Shown piece by piece: positions 1-8,514 of a stretch of 64,000 nucleotides of DNA. The stretch is from Ramlibacter tataouinensis. Its GTDB lineage: Bacteria; Pseudomonadota; Gammaproteobacteria; Burkholderiales; Burkholderiaceae_C. Numbering within the stretch: the stretch's first letter is position 1; the number at the start of each line of letters is the position of its first letter. The stretch spans positions 124,001 through 188,000 of the forward strand of contig DIZF01000012.1 in NCBI GenBank assembly GCA_002427815.1, read 5' to 3'. The notes beneath the pieces are model-generated. The model did not search any database. It had not been told where the DNA came from and saw nothing but the letters and a program-made list of their open reading frames with translations. The translations under genes were made by a program, and so were the position numbers.

Positions 1-2
1 CC

Positions 3-1406
3 GTGGCGGCGGTGGCCACAGCTGGGGCCACCGCGCTCCTGGTGAACATCTTCGAACGCAGGCAGGAGGCCAAGGTCACCACCACCCGCCTGGTGGAAGT
101 GACGCGCGACACCACTGACCCGGCGAAGTGGGGCGTGAACTGGCCCAAGCAGTACGACGGGTACAAGTTGACAGCGCAACTGACGCGCACCCGCTTCGGC
201 GGGCACGGCGGCAGCGAGGCGCTGCCTCAGGAGAAGATCGACCGGGATCCGTGGCTCAAGCGGATGTTCCTCGGCTACGCGTTCTCGATCGACTACCGCG
301 ACCGCCGCGGCCACGCCTACATGTTGCAGGACCAGGAGAACACGCAGCGCCAGACCAAGCCGCAGACCGGCTCCTGCCTGAATTGCCACGGAGCGGTGAT
401 GCCGCTGTATCGCGAGCTGGGCGGCGGCGACGCCATGAAGGGCTTCGAGATGAGCTACAAGCTCTCATACAAGGAGATGAACCAGAAGCTGCACGACATG
501 GGCCATGCGCAGACCGTGACCTGCCCCGATTGCCACGATCCGAAGACCATGCAATTGATCGTCACGCGGCCCGCCTTTCTGGTCGGCATCCAGAAACTGG
601 CCAGCTCGGACGCGGCGACGCCGTTCGCACCGTCGATCGAGCGCTGGCGCCTTGCCGGCAAGGCCAGGGCCTACGACCCCAACACCGACGCCACGCGCAA
701 CGAGATGCGCACGTTCGTCTGCGCCCAGTGCCACATCGAATACTACTGCTCGTCGGCCATGCCGCTGACGGCGCCGTGGGGCAAGGGCCTGAACGTCGAT
801 CAGATCGAGACCTTCTGGAACGAGACCAAGCTCCCCAGCGGGGAACGCTTCTTCGACTACAAGCACGCCGAGACCGGCGCGCCCATCCTGAAGGCCCAGC
901 ATCCCGAGTTCGAGGTCTGGAGCCAGGGCGTGCATGCGCGCAGCGGCGTCGCCTGCGCCGACTGCCACATGCCGTACGCGCGCGACGGCGCCACCAAGGT
1001 GTCGGATCACTGGGTTCGCAGTCCGCTGCTGAATATCAACCGGGCCTGCCAGCCCTGCCACAAGGTGTCCGAGGACGAGATCAAGGCGCGCGTCGACCTG
1101 ATCCAGTCGCGCAATTACGAGTTGCTGCAGCGCGGCGGCGTGGCGATCACTGCGCTGATGGATGCGGTGCTCGCGGCCAAGAAGGACGGCGCCACCCCCG
1201 AGCAATTGAATGCGGCGCTGGAGTTGCAGCGCAAGGCGCAATGGCGGCTGGATTTCATCGCGGCCGAGAACTCGATGGGGTTCCACGCGCCGCAGGAGGC
1301 CGCCCGGGTGCTGGGCGAAGCGCTCGACTACGCGCGGCAGGGTGAGGTGGCAGCCAGCCGCTTCCGCGCGTCACCAGGCAAGGTGGCAGCGGCTGCCGGG
1401 AGGTGA
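3..1406 (+). CDS. nrfA: Ammonia-forming cytochrome c nitrite reductase (NrfA), 5'-truncated
   Basis: A periplasmic pentahaem enzyme reducing nitrite to ammonium. Five haem-binding CxxCH motifs are visible at residues 125-129, 174-178, 240-244, 318-322 and 349-353 of the visible reading frame. The surrounding text CAQCHIEYYC and CADCHMP is typical of NrfA haems 3 and 4. The first, catalytic haem is CLNCH; the classical enterobacterial enzyme has CxxCK there, so this belongs to the CxxCH variant group. The reading frame is open at the left edge of the window; the GTG at base 3 may lie in an N-terminal membrane or signal segment (hydrophobic AAVATAGATALLV), so the true start is probably upstream. 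The usual partner NrfH would also lie outside the window. Family assignment is firm; the redox role with the variant haem is known only from relatives. Confidence 0.93.
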   Translation: MAAVATAGATALLVNIFERRQEAKVTTTRLVEVTRDTTDPAKWGVNWPKQYDGYKLTAQLTRTRFGGHGGSEALPQEKIDRDPWLKRMFLGYAFSIDYRDRRGHAYMLQDQENTQRQTKPQTGSCLNCHGAVMPLYRELGGGDAMKGFEMSYKLSYKEMNQKLHDMGHAQTVTCPDCHDPKTMQLIVTRPAFLVGIQKLASSDAATPFAPSIERWRLAGKARAYDPNTDATRNEMRTFVCAQCHIEYYCSSAMPLTAPWGKGLNVDQIETFWNETKLPSGERFFDYKHAETGAPILKAQHPEFEVWSQGVHARSGVACADCHMPYARDGATKVSDHWVRSPLLNINRACQPCHKVSEDEIKARVDLIQSRNYELLQRGGVAITALMDAVLAAKKDGATPEQLNAALELQRKAQWRLDFIAAENSMGFHAPQEAARVLGEALDYARQGEVAASRFRASPGKVAAAAGR

Positions 1407-1409
1407 ATG

Positions 1410-1437
1410 AAATGGGGCACCGCCAGCGTGCCCATTT
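1410..1437 (+). terminator. Stem-loop after nrfA
   Basis: An inverted repeat AAATGGGGCAC / GTGCCCATTT with a short loop lies just after the nrfA stop codon. The U-tract is weak (TTCCTT), so it may be an inefficient terminator or an mRNA 3'-end stabiliser. Confidence 0.45.
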
Positions 1438-1509
1438 CCTTACCTATTGGCGCCTCGGCCTGGGCTAAGACAGTATCGGGCGCCCGGCGCAGGCCGAGCC
1501 CGATCGGAG

Positions 1510-2631
1510 CTACCGCGCGAAGGATCCGTCGGCCCGGATCATGGTCAGATTCACGTAGTGAGAGCCGAGGTTGTTCTGCTTGCCGTAGCGCACCATGAAC
1601 CCCCCCAGGTCCTCGTTGTTCATGCTCTCGAGCGCAGTGATGATCTTGGCGCGTGTCACCGGTCCGGAAGTCTTCTGGATGGCTCGCGCCACCAGCTTGG
1701 CGTTCAGGAAGCCTTCCATGCTGTTGTAGCTGAACTTCTTGTCGGCGGTTTGCGAGATGATGGTCTGATACTCGCGCACGACCGGATTCCCGAGCTCCGT
1801 GAACGGATAGGGAACCACCTGGCTCACGATGACGCCGGCGGATGGCGCCTTCAACTCCGCATGCAGGCCCGATGCCACGCTCAGCACGAAGAACTGGGGA
1901 CTGACGCCCTTGGCGCGAATGCCCTTGATGAAGGCTGCCGCGGGCTTGGCCTGGCCGATCAGTATCACGGCTTGCGGCTTGACCGCTGCGATCACGTCAA
2001 CGGCTTTCACCACGTCGGCCGTACCTCGCGGAACCGGGGCCACGGCAGCCGGCGTGGCGCCCCTTTTCTTGAGCGCGGCGACAAATGCCTCCAGACCTTC
2101 CTTGCCGAACGCATCATCCTGGTACATGGCGGCAATCCGGTTGATGCCGATCGTCCACGCATGGTTGACTTCCGCTTCGATCTCGTCGGTGGTGCTGGCC
2201 CTGACGTGAAAGATTCCGGGCACGTACGGGTCCCGCAATGACTTCGCGCCGGCGGTGTTGCCGATCTCCGCGATGCCTGCCGCCTGCACGGTTGGCATGA
2301 CCTTGAGGAGGTTGGCCGTGCCGCGATACCCCACCAGGGCGACCGCATTGTCCTTCTCGATCAGCGCCTTGGTGTTCACCAGCGTCTTGTCGGGGTTGAA
2401 CCCGTCGTCCATGCTGATCAGCTTGATCTTTTCGCCGCGGATGCCACCCTTCTTGTTCAGGTCGTCGAAGTACGCATTCATACCGCGGACATAGTCGGTG
2501 GTCAGCGCAGCGGTATTTCCGGAAAGATCTCCGGAGTGCCCCAGCACAATGTCCGCCCACGCATTGCTTGTTGCGAGACAGACCAAGGCCGTGAGCACAC
2601 GGCCAGCCCTATGGAACATGAAACCACGCAT
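1510..2631 (-). CDS. ABC transporter substrate-binding protein (Leu/Ile/Val-binding type)
   Basis: A 373-residue periplasmic binding protein of the type I fold family that feeds branched-chain amino acid-type ABC importers. It has a signal peptide ending near residues 24-27 (SNAWA-DIV), followed by the family-typical start DIVLGHSGDLSGN and a repeated request for ligand-gated lobes (MNAYFDDLNKKGGIRG). It stands alone on the minus strand without adjacent permease or ATPase genes, so it is either an orphan sensor or accessory binding protein, or it uses permeases encoded elsewhere. The ligand cannot be read from the sequence; paralogues bind amino acids, amides or aromatic acids. Confidence is high for the family and low for the substrate. 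Confidence 0.85.
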   Translation of the reverse strand: MRGFMFHRAGRVLTALVCLATSNAWADIVLGHSGDLSGNTAALTTDYVRGMNAYFDDLNKKGGIRGEKIKLISMDDGFNPDKTLVNTKALIEKDNAVALVGYRGTANLLKVMPTVQAAGIAEIGNTAGAKSLRDPYVPGIFHVRASTTDEIEAEVNHAWTIGINRIAAMYQDDAFGKEGLEAFVAALKKRGATPAAVAPVPRGTADVVKAVDVIAAVKPQAVILIGQAKPAAAFIKGIRAKGVSPQFFVLSVASGLHAELKAPSAGVIVSQVVPYPFTELGNPVVREYQTIISQTADKKFSYNSMEGFLNAKLVARAIQKTSGPVTRAKIITALESMNNEDLGGFMVRYGKQNNLGSHYVNLTMIRADGSFAR

Positions 2632-2938
2632 GGAACACCTACCCTTTCATCGAAATCGGTTTACCTGATCGCTGCCGCACCGGCGCCCGCAGGGAACTTC
2701 AAGATGATGGATGGGTCAGTGGACGCCGTCCAGTGCTACCCGGTGAACTGCCTGCAAACCCGGCAAGTATCGTGCAAGGCTGTTGCTATGAAAGCAACGC
2801 CTCTTTGGGAATTCCTGCCGATTGACCGCGCCACCGTAACCAACGACTGGACGATGGACCGCTCGAGGTCATGATGGGCGCGCGTCGTTCATGCTCGGTC
2901 TGCGATGGCCCCCGTGCAGGGCGACCTCGGACGCTTCG
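2632..2938. other. Intergenic stretch without a recognisable gene
   Basis: About 300 bases between two minus-strand genes. Short open frames exist but have no family resemblance and no convincing ribosome binding site. It presumably carries the promoter of the downstream binding-protein gene, but I see no clear motif. Confidence 0.5.
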
Positions 2939-3892
2939 CTAAACGACGTGGTCCGGGGCCAGCGCGCAGGCAAGTTCGGTGTCCGACACCTCGACCTGAA
3001 GCGTGACATGGTGGATGCCGAACCGGCGTTCAATCTCGCCCGAGGCCGTGTGCAGCAAACCGTCGCCCGGATGGCCACCCGGCATCACCAGGTGAGCCGT
3101 CAAGGCGTTCTCGGTGGTGCTCATCGCCCAGATGTGAAGATCGTGCACCTGGACGACACCGGGGAGTTCAGCCAGGTACGTGCGAACCTGAACGGCATCG
3201 ATGGTTGCGGGCACCGCCTGCAGCGCCAGCCGAAGCGATTGCTTCAAAAGGTCCCAGGTTCCCCATACGATCACCAGGGCCACAACCATGGTCAACAGCG
3301 GGTCCAGCCACAGCCAACCGGTAAACAGGACCACGCCACCTGCCACGGCCACTGCAAGCGAAATCGCGGCGTCGGCAGCCATGTGGAGATAGGCGCCACG
3401 AACGTTGAGGTCAGTCTTGCTGCCGGACATGAAGAGCCAGGCGGTAACACCGTTGACAAGGACGCCGATCAACGCGACCGCGATCACCACGGACCCTTGG
3501 ACCGGTTGGGGGGTGGTCAGCCGCTGAATGGCTTCCCAGGCCAGGCCACCCGTAATCAGAAGCAGCGCGACCGCATTGATGAGCGCGGCCCAGATGGAAG
3601 TGCCGCGCAGCCCGTACGTGTACCGCGCATCGGGCTTGCGCCGGCTCAGCAGCATGGCGCCCCAGGCAAGCAACAGGCCCAGCACATCTCCCAGGTTGTG
3701 GGCGGCATCCGCCAGCAGGGCCAGCGAGTGGGCGGCCAGGCCGAAGAACCATTCCGCGACCACGAAGGTCGCGTTGAGGGCTATGCCAATGGCGAAAGCC
3801 TTGCCGAACGACGACGGCGAGTGGCTGTGGGAATGATGATGGTCCCCATGGGGCGCGTGGTCATCGTCAGGAGTGCGGTGGTGATCAGCCAT
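2939..3892 (-). CDS. Cation diffusion facilitator (CzcD-like metal exporter)
   Basis: A 317-residue inner-membrane proton/metal antiporter of the CDF family, expected to export zinc, cobalt or related divalent metals. The N-terminus is very rich in histidine and aspartate (about 10 His in the first 26 residues), a cytosolic metal-binding tail. Six membrane segments follow, with the metal-site motifs HNLGDVLG near residues 85-92 and HMAADAAIS near residue 170. A cytoplasmic C-terminal domain carries VHDLHIWAM. The length is normal for the family. No metal-responsive regulator is adjacent, so the substrate and control are not shown by context. Confidence 0.93.
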   Translation of the reverse strand: MADHHRTPDDDHAPHGDHHHSHSHSPSSFGKAFAIGIALNATFVVAEWFFGLAAHSLALLADAAHNLGDVLGLLLAWGAMLLSRRKPDARYTYGLRGTSIWAALINAVALLLITGGLAWEAIQRLTTPQPVQGSVVIAVALIGVLVNGVTAWLFMSGSKTDLNVRGAYLHMAADAAISLAVAVAGGVVLFTGWLWLDPLLTMVVALVIVWGTWDLLKQSLRLALQAVPATIDAVQVRTYLAELPGVVQVHDLHIWAMSTTENALTAHLVMPGGHPGDGLLHTASGEIERRFGIHHVTLQVEVSDTELACALAPDHVV

Positions 3893-4057
3893 GAGGTGTA
3901 TTTTCCTTGTGTTTCTGCCTGCGCATGGCGAGTCGAACCCGGCCGAATGTGCTAGGCAGCTTGCCCGCGGACGATCAGGGCCGGGTTCGCCTAGCGCTTA
4001 CCCTGAGAGACGGCCGGTTGCGCAACGTCCAGGCCGGGTGCCCAGGATGACGCGGGA

Positions 4058-4420
4058 TTGGTCGGAGCCTGGATCGTGACCGTCAGCCGGCCTGCCGGCG
4101 TGGGCAAGAACCTTCTCACCTTTTCGTCCGACGGCACTTTCTTTCGCAGCGGCGACACGCACCCGGTGCTCAGTGGCGGCCATGGGGCGTGGAAGCGAGT
4201 GGGTACAGGGGAGTTCGACGCCACCTACATCGCGTTCCGATTCGACGACTCCCGAAAGTGGATAGGTTCCACCCGAACCAACATCCACATCGTGCCGGCG
4301 ATGGACAAGGATGCGTTCACGGGCGTCGCCAAAGTGAGCACAAGAGATTTGCAGGACAAGGAGACCGGCGTTTCCGAAGTTCGTCTCCAGGGCAAACGGA
4401 TACAGGTCGAGAGCTTCTGA
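4058..4420 (+). CDS. Hypothetical protein, possible lipoprotein with lost leader
   Basis: A 120-residue beta-rich protein of unknown function (LVGAWIVTV, FSSDGTFFRSGDTHP, HGAWKRVGTGEFDATY), similar in style to small lipocalin-like secreted proteins. The first usable start in frame is TTG at 4058. The frame is open upstream to a TGA at 4004 and reads ETAGCATSRPGAQDDAG before the start. TAGC resembles a lipobox but there is no hydrophobic signal peptide in this frame. The leader may have been lost by frameshift, or the upstream reading may be accidental. No close functional partner is adjacent. Confidence 0.5.
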   Translation: MVGAWIVTVSRPAGVGKNLLTFSSDGTFFRSGDTHPVLSGGHGAWKRVGTGEFDATYIAFRFDDSRKWIGSTRTNIHIVPAMDKDAFTGVAKVSTRDLQDKETGVSEVRLQGKRIQVESF

Positions 4421-4449
4421 TTGCGCCGGCCGCGTCTGCCCAGGAATGA

Positions 4450-4479
4450 AAAAGGGCCAGCACTCACGCGCTGACCCTT
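4450..4479 (-). terminator. Terminator downstream of tRNA-Asn
   Basis: On the minus strand a stem AAGGGTCAGC / GCTGGCCCTT with an eight-base loop is followed by TTTC. It sits nine bases after the tRNA-Asn 3' end. It could also serve the small plus-strand gene ending at 4420. Confidence 0.7.
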
Positions 4480-4487
4480 GTCAAATA

Positions 4488-4563
4488 TGGCTCCTCGACC
4501 TGGGCTCGAACCAGGGACCTACGGATTAACAGTCCGGCGCTCTACCGACTGAGCTATCGAGGA
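4488..4563 (-). tRNA. tRNA-Asn (GTT)
   Basis: A 76-base cloverleaf on the minus strand. The acceptor stem TCCTCGA pairs with TCGAGGA, and CCA is encoded. The anticodon loop CTGTTAA gives anticodon GTT. The T-arm is GGTTCGAGCC. Confidence 0.97.
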
Positions 4564-4654
4564 ACAAGCCCTAAATTATAGCGGCATTTCTGTCGGGTTC
4601 TCTGAGCGCGGCAGTGACCTGACATGCGCAGCGTGCGCGGCGCGTCGGGTCGAC

Positions 4655-5755
4655 TCAGTCGAACACCGGCGATTCCACGCCCAGCACCTTGTGCAATTTG
4701 GGGCTGGTGGTGGTGTATTGCAGGTGGATCTTCTTGTCCGGAAAGATCAGGGGTGCGGCGGCGAAGGCGGCCAGCGCGCATTCATGAAAGCCCGAGAGGA
4801 TCAGCTTCTTCTTGCCGGGATAGGTGTTGATGTCGCCCACCGCGAAGATGCCCGGCACATTGGTCGAGAACTTTTCCGTGTCCACCTTGAGCTGCTTGCG
4901 CTCGATGTCCAGGCCCCACTGCGCGATCGGCCCCAGCTTGGGCGACAGCCCAAAGAACACCAGCAGCATGTCCAGCGGCACCACGCGCGTCACGCCGTCA
5001 GAGCCGGTCACCTTGACGCCGGTGAGCCGGCCGTCCCGTTCCTGGTAGCCGGTCACCTGGCCGATCACGAATTGCATCTCGTGAGCGTCGCAAAGCTCGT
5101 GCATCTTGCGCACCGATGCGGGCGCGGCCTTGAAGCCGTCGCGGCGATGGATCAGGATCACGCTTTCGGCCCGGTTGGGCCCCTCGGCGGCGAAATTCAG
5201 CGTCCAGTCCAGGGCCGAGTCGCCGCCACCCACCACCACCAGGTTCTGGCCGGCGAAGTCGGCCGGGTTCTTCACGCGGTAGTGAACCTGCGTGCCCTCG
5301 AATTTCTCCAGGCCGTCCACCTTGAGCGTGCGCGGCTGGAAGGCGCCCACGCCGGCGGCGATGAAGAGGGTCCGGGTCAGGAAACGTATGCCTCTGGACG
5401 TCTCGACGAAGAATCTCCCGTCGGGCTGTTGCGCCACGGCCGTGACTTCCTGGCCGAAGTGGAAGGTGGCGCCGAAGGGTTCGATCTGCCGCAGCAGGTT
5501 GTCGGTCAGCTCCTGGCCGGTGCACACCGGCACGGCGGGAATGTCATAGATCGGCTTGTCGGGATAGAGCTCCACGCACTGGCCGCCCGGATAGCCGAGC
5601 GAATCGATCACATGGGCCTTGATCTCCAGCAGGCCGAGCTCGAACACCTGGAACAGGCCCACCGGGCCGGCGCCCACGATCACGGCATCGGTCTCGATCG
5701 GTCCGTCGTGGGCGGCTGCGGTCTTGATCACTTCTTGGTTCAGTTGTGGTTCCAT
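4655..5755 (-). CDS. Ferredoxin--NADP+ reductase, thioredoxin-reductase-like type
   Basis: A 366-residue homodimeric flavoprotein that transfers electrons between NADPH and ferredoxin or flavodoxin. An FAD-binding Rossmann motif VGAGPVG lies at about residues 27-33 and an NADPH-binding motif VVGGGDSALD at about 174-183. A C-terminal FAD motif (FAVGDINTYPG) follows near residue 308. The redox-active CxxC of thioredoxin reductase is absent, as expected for this FNR subtype. A 7Fe ferredoxin gene (fdxA) lies 60 bases upstream on the same strand, so the two probably form a reductase/ferredoxin pair, which may supply reductant to oxygenases such as BoxB. That last link is inference. Confidence 0.92.
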   Translation of the reverse strand: MEPQLNQEVIKTAAAHDGPIETDAVIVGAGPVGLFQVFELGLLEIKAHVIDSLGYPGGQCVELYPDKPIYDIPAVPVCTGQELTDNLLRQIEPFGATFHFGQEVTAVAQQPDGRFFVETSRGIRFLTRTLFIAAGVGAFQPRTLKVDGLEKFEGTQVHYRVKNPADFAGQNLVVVGGGDSALDWTLNFAAEGPNRAESVILIHRRDGFKAAPASVRKMHELCDAHEMQFVIGQVTGYQERDGRLTGVKVTGSDGVTRVVPLDMLLVFFGLSPKLGPIAQWGLDIERKQLKVDTEKFSTNVPGIFAVGDINTYPGKKKLILSGFHECALAAFAAAPLIFPDKKIHLQYTTTSPKLHKVLGVESPVFD

Positions 5756-5815
5756 ACGAATACACGGGTCACGCCATTGTCACCCTCGGCCACGCGAGGG
5801 CCGGTGTGAGGGGCT

Positions 5816-6139
5816 TCAGCGGACGAGCTCCTTGAGCTTGTCCGGCTTGTCCTTCCATTCCTCGGCGTCTTCCGGCGCCGGCTTGCGTTTGGTGATGCTT
5901 TTCCAGCCCGGCGACAGCTCGGCATTGATCTTGATGAAGGCGATCTGGTCCGCCGGCACGTCTTCCTCGGCATAGATGGCGTTGACCGGGCATTCCGGGA
6001 TGCAGACCGCGCAATCGATGCACTCGTCGGGGTCGATCACCAGCATGTTCGGCCCTTCCCGGAAGCAATCTACCGGGCACACGTCCACACAGTCGGTGTA
6101 CTTGCAGCGGATACAGGATTCGGTGACGACGTGAGTCAT
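5816..6139 (-). CDS. fdxA: Ferredoxin FdxA (3Fe-4S/4Fe-4S)
   Basis: A 107-residue seven-iron ferredoxin. The N-terminal half carries the cluster cysteines CIRCKYTDCVDVCP and CIDCAVCIPECP, matching the pattern of a bacterial dicluster ferredoxin with a 3Fe-4S and a 4Fe-4S centre. An acidic-then-basic C-terminal tail is typical of proteobacterial FdxA. It is the upstream gene of a probable two-gene unit with the ferredoxin reductase. It acts as a soluble cytoplasmic electron carrier. Confidence 0.96.
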   Translation of the reverse strand: MTHVVTESCIRCKYTDCVDVCPVDCFREGPNMLVIDPDECIDCAVCIPECPVNAIYAEEDVPADQIAFIKINAELSPGWKSITKRKPAPEDAEEWKDKPDKLKELVR

Positions 6140-6244
6140 GTTGTACTTCGGTGCAGGGGGAAACCAATGATTTTAGCCAAGGCTTCGCACTCTCGCGGTC
6201 GGGCTGTCAGGAGCCTGCGTCGCAAGCACAGCCTTTCCCGGGTT

Positions 6245-7561
6245 TCATGGCAATTCCTGGCGTACCAGCACTGCGCCCGAGGTCTTGTGCGTGGCCGTGT
6301 CCACCAGCACCAGCGAGCCCAGCACGCGCGAGCGCAGATAGGGCAGGGTGGCCAGCGGCTCCTGCAGCGTGAAATCGACATGGCCGATCGAATTCGGCTC
6401 CAGGTGGTCGGCCTGCGCCTCGGCCAGGGTGTTGATGTCCAGCTTGTGCACGATGCGCTGCACCCGCGCCTTGACCCAGCGATGTCCATGCAACGCCCAG
6501 TAGGTCCGACCCGCCACCAGCGGTTCGTCGTCCATCCAGGCGACGGTGGCCGAGAGCTGGCGCGAAGGTTCCAGCGCGCCGGCGGCCAGGAGCCAGTCGC
6601 CCCGCGAGACGTCGACTTCACGGTCGAGCACGATGCCCGCGCTGTGGCCGGCGGCCACCGTCCCGGGCTGGCGGACGTGGTCGAGTACCTGTGCCACCGT
6701 GGCGATCTGTCCGCCCGGCAAGACCTGCACGGCCTGTCCTGCCTCTACCGTCCCCGTGGCCACGCGGCCCCAGAACACGCGGCGGCCCTGGCGGGTGTCG
6801 GCCGAGGCGGAGAACTTCTCGACCCACTGAACCGGGAACGACAGCGGTTCTGCAGTTTCGGCACCGGCGACATCCAGTTGCTCCAGCAACTGCAGCAGTG
6901 ACAGCCCGTCATAGCCGCACCAGCCGGGGTGCGCATGCACCACGTTATGGCCCTTCAGCGCCGAGATCGGAACGATCGCGCGGACCGGGATGCCCGCAGC
7001 CGAAGCGAATTCGCCCAGGGCCGCGCGGATGTGGTCGAAGGCCAGCGCGGGATTGTCGACGGCGTCGAGCTTGTTCACGGCGAACACGATGGATGGAACC
7101 CGCAGCAGGTTCACCAGCAGGGAGTGGCGGCGCGTCTGCGGCAGCAATTCCAGCCCCCGGTTCCGCCAATCCAGCTTGGTCGCGTCGACCAGCACCACGG
7201 CAGCATCGGCGCTGGAAGCGGCCGTGACCATGTTGCGGGTGTACTGCTCATGGCCCGGCGCATCGCCGATGATGAACTTGCGCCCCGGGGTGGCGAAGTA
7301 GCGGTAGGCGACGTCGATGGTGATGCCCTGTTCGCGCTCGGCCGACAGGCCGTCGGTCAGCAGCGCCAGGTCGGTTTCACCCGAGCGCTGCACGCCGGCC
7401 AGCTGGTCTTGCAGCACCGACTTGCTGTCCACCAGCAGCCGCCCGATCAGCGTGCTCTTGCCGTCGTCGACGCTGCCGCAGGTGATGAATTTCAGCGCGG
7501 ACACGTGGTCGTGCGGGCCGGCGCAGGCCGGCCGTTGCGCGTGCGAGTCGATGGCGCCCAT
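6245..7561 (-). CDS. cysN: Sulfate adenylyltransferase subunit 1 (CysN)
   Basis: A 438-residue GTPase subunit of ATP sulfurylase that couples GTP hydrolysis to formation of APS from sulfate and ATP. It has the G1 P-loop GSVDDGKST near residues 29-37, the G3 DAPGHEQY, and the G4 NKLD motif, all of EF-Tu type, followed by beta-barrel domains 2 and 3. The ATG overlaps the cysD stop by one base (TGATG), so it is translationally coupled. No APS-kinase domain (CysC) is fused to it. It is the last gene of the sulfate operon on this strand. Confidence 0.95.
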   Translation of the reverse strand: MGAIDSHAQRPACAGPHDHVSALKFITCGSVDDGKSTLIGRLLVDSKSVLQDQLAGVQRSGETDLALLTDGLSAEREQGITIDVAYRYFATPGRKFIIGDAPGHEQYTRNMVTAASSADAAVVLVDATKLDWRNRGLELLPQTRRHSLLVNLLRVPSIVFAVNKLDAVDNPALAFDHIRAALGEFASAAGIPVRAIVPISALKGHNVVHAHPGWCGYDGLSLLQLLEQLDVAGAETAEPLSFPVQWVEKFSASADTRQGRRVFWGRVATGTVEAGQAVQVLPGGQIATVAQVLDHVRQPGTVAAGHSAGIVLDREVDVSRGDWLLAAGALEPSRQLSATVAWMDDEPLVAGRTYWALHGHRWVKARVQRIVHKLDINTLAEAQADHLEPNSIGHVDFTLQEPLATLPYLRSRVLGSLVLVDTATHKTSGAVLVRQELP

Positions 7562-8514
7562 CAGAAATACCCGTCCTTCTTGCGCTTTTCCATCGACGCG
7601 TCCGAGGTCTTGTCGTCCATGCGCGTGGCGCCGCGCTCGCTCACCTCCACGGTGAGCGTCTCCACCACCACTTCGGCCGCATTCGAGGCGGCGCTTGCCA
7701 CCGGGCAGGTGCAGGTGATGTCGCCGACGGTGCGAAACCGCACGGTGCGGGTAACGACCTCTTCGCCATCGCGCAGCGGCGTGAGCTGCGTGACGGGCAC
7801 CAGCATTCCCTTGCGCTCGACGACCTGCCGGCGATGCGCGTAATAGATCGAGGGCAGGGCGATGCGCTCGCGCTCGATGTACTGCCACACGTCGAGCTCG
7901 GTCCAGTTGGAGATCGGGAACACCCGGAAATGCTCGCCCGGCTGCAAACGGGTGTTGAACAGGGTCCAGAGCTCGGGCCGCTGAGCCTTGGGCTGCCACT
8001 GGCCGAAGCTGTCGCGGTGGGAGAAGATGCGTTCCTTGGCGCGGGCCTTCTCCTCGTCGCGGCGGGCTCCGCCGATCAGCGCGTCGAAGCGGAATTCCTC
8101 GATCGCCTCCAGCAGCGTCACCGACTGGTGCACGTTGCGCGATTCGCCGGGGTGGGCCAGCCGCACCGTGCCGCGCCGCATCGAGTCCTCGACGCTGCGC
8201 ACGATCAGTTCGGCGCCGAGTTCCTTCGCGCGCAGGTCGCGGAACGCCGTGACTTCCTCGAAGTTGTGGCCGGTGTCTATCATCAGCAGCGGATAGGGAA
8301 TCCGGCCCGCACCGCAGGTGCGTCCCTCACCCACGAATGCCTTCTCGGCCAGCTTCAGCAGCACCAGAGAATCCTTGCCGCCCGAGAACAGCAGGGTGGG
8401 GCGCTCGAAGGCGGCGGCCACTTCGCGCAGCACGAAGATCGCCTCCTCTTCCAGCGCGTCGAGATGAAGATTGCTCAGTTGGCCCAGCAATTGGGGTTCG
8501 GCGCGGGCGTTCAT
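7561..8514 (-). CDS. cysD: Sulfate adenylyltransferase subunit 2 (CysD)
   Basis: A 317-residue catalytic subunit of ATP sulfurylase of the PP-loop (N-type ATP pyrophosphatase) fold. The PP-motif LLFSGGKDSLVLLKLA is at about residues 41-56. GGARRDEEKARAKERIFS and the C-terminal basic ending KKDGYF are family hallmarks. The start ATG at 8514 overlaps the cysH stop (ATGA). The longer open frame upstream overlaps cysH in another frame and is not coding. It acts with CysN in the cytoplasm. Confidence 0.95.
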   Translation of the reverse strand: MNARAEPQLLGQLSNLHLDALEEEAIFVLREVAAAFERPTLLFSGGKDSLVLLKLAEKAFVGEGRTCGAGRIPYPLLMIDTGHNFEEVTAFRDLRAKELGAELIVRSVEDSMRRGTVRLAHPGESRNVHQSVTLLEAIEEFRFDALIGGARRDEEKARAKERIFSHRDSFGQWQPKAQRPELWTLFNTRLQPGEHFRVFPISNWTELDVWQYIERERIALPSIYYAHRRQVVERKGMLVPVTQLTPLRDGEEVVTRTVRFRTVGDITCTCPVASAASNAAEVVVETLTVEVSERGATRMDDKTSDASMEKRKKDGYF

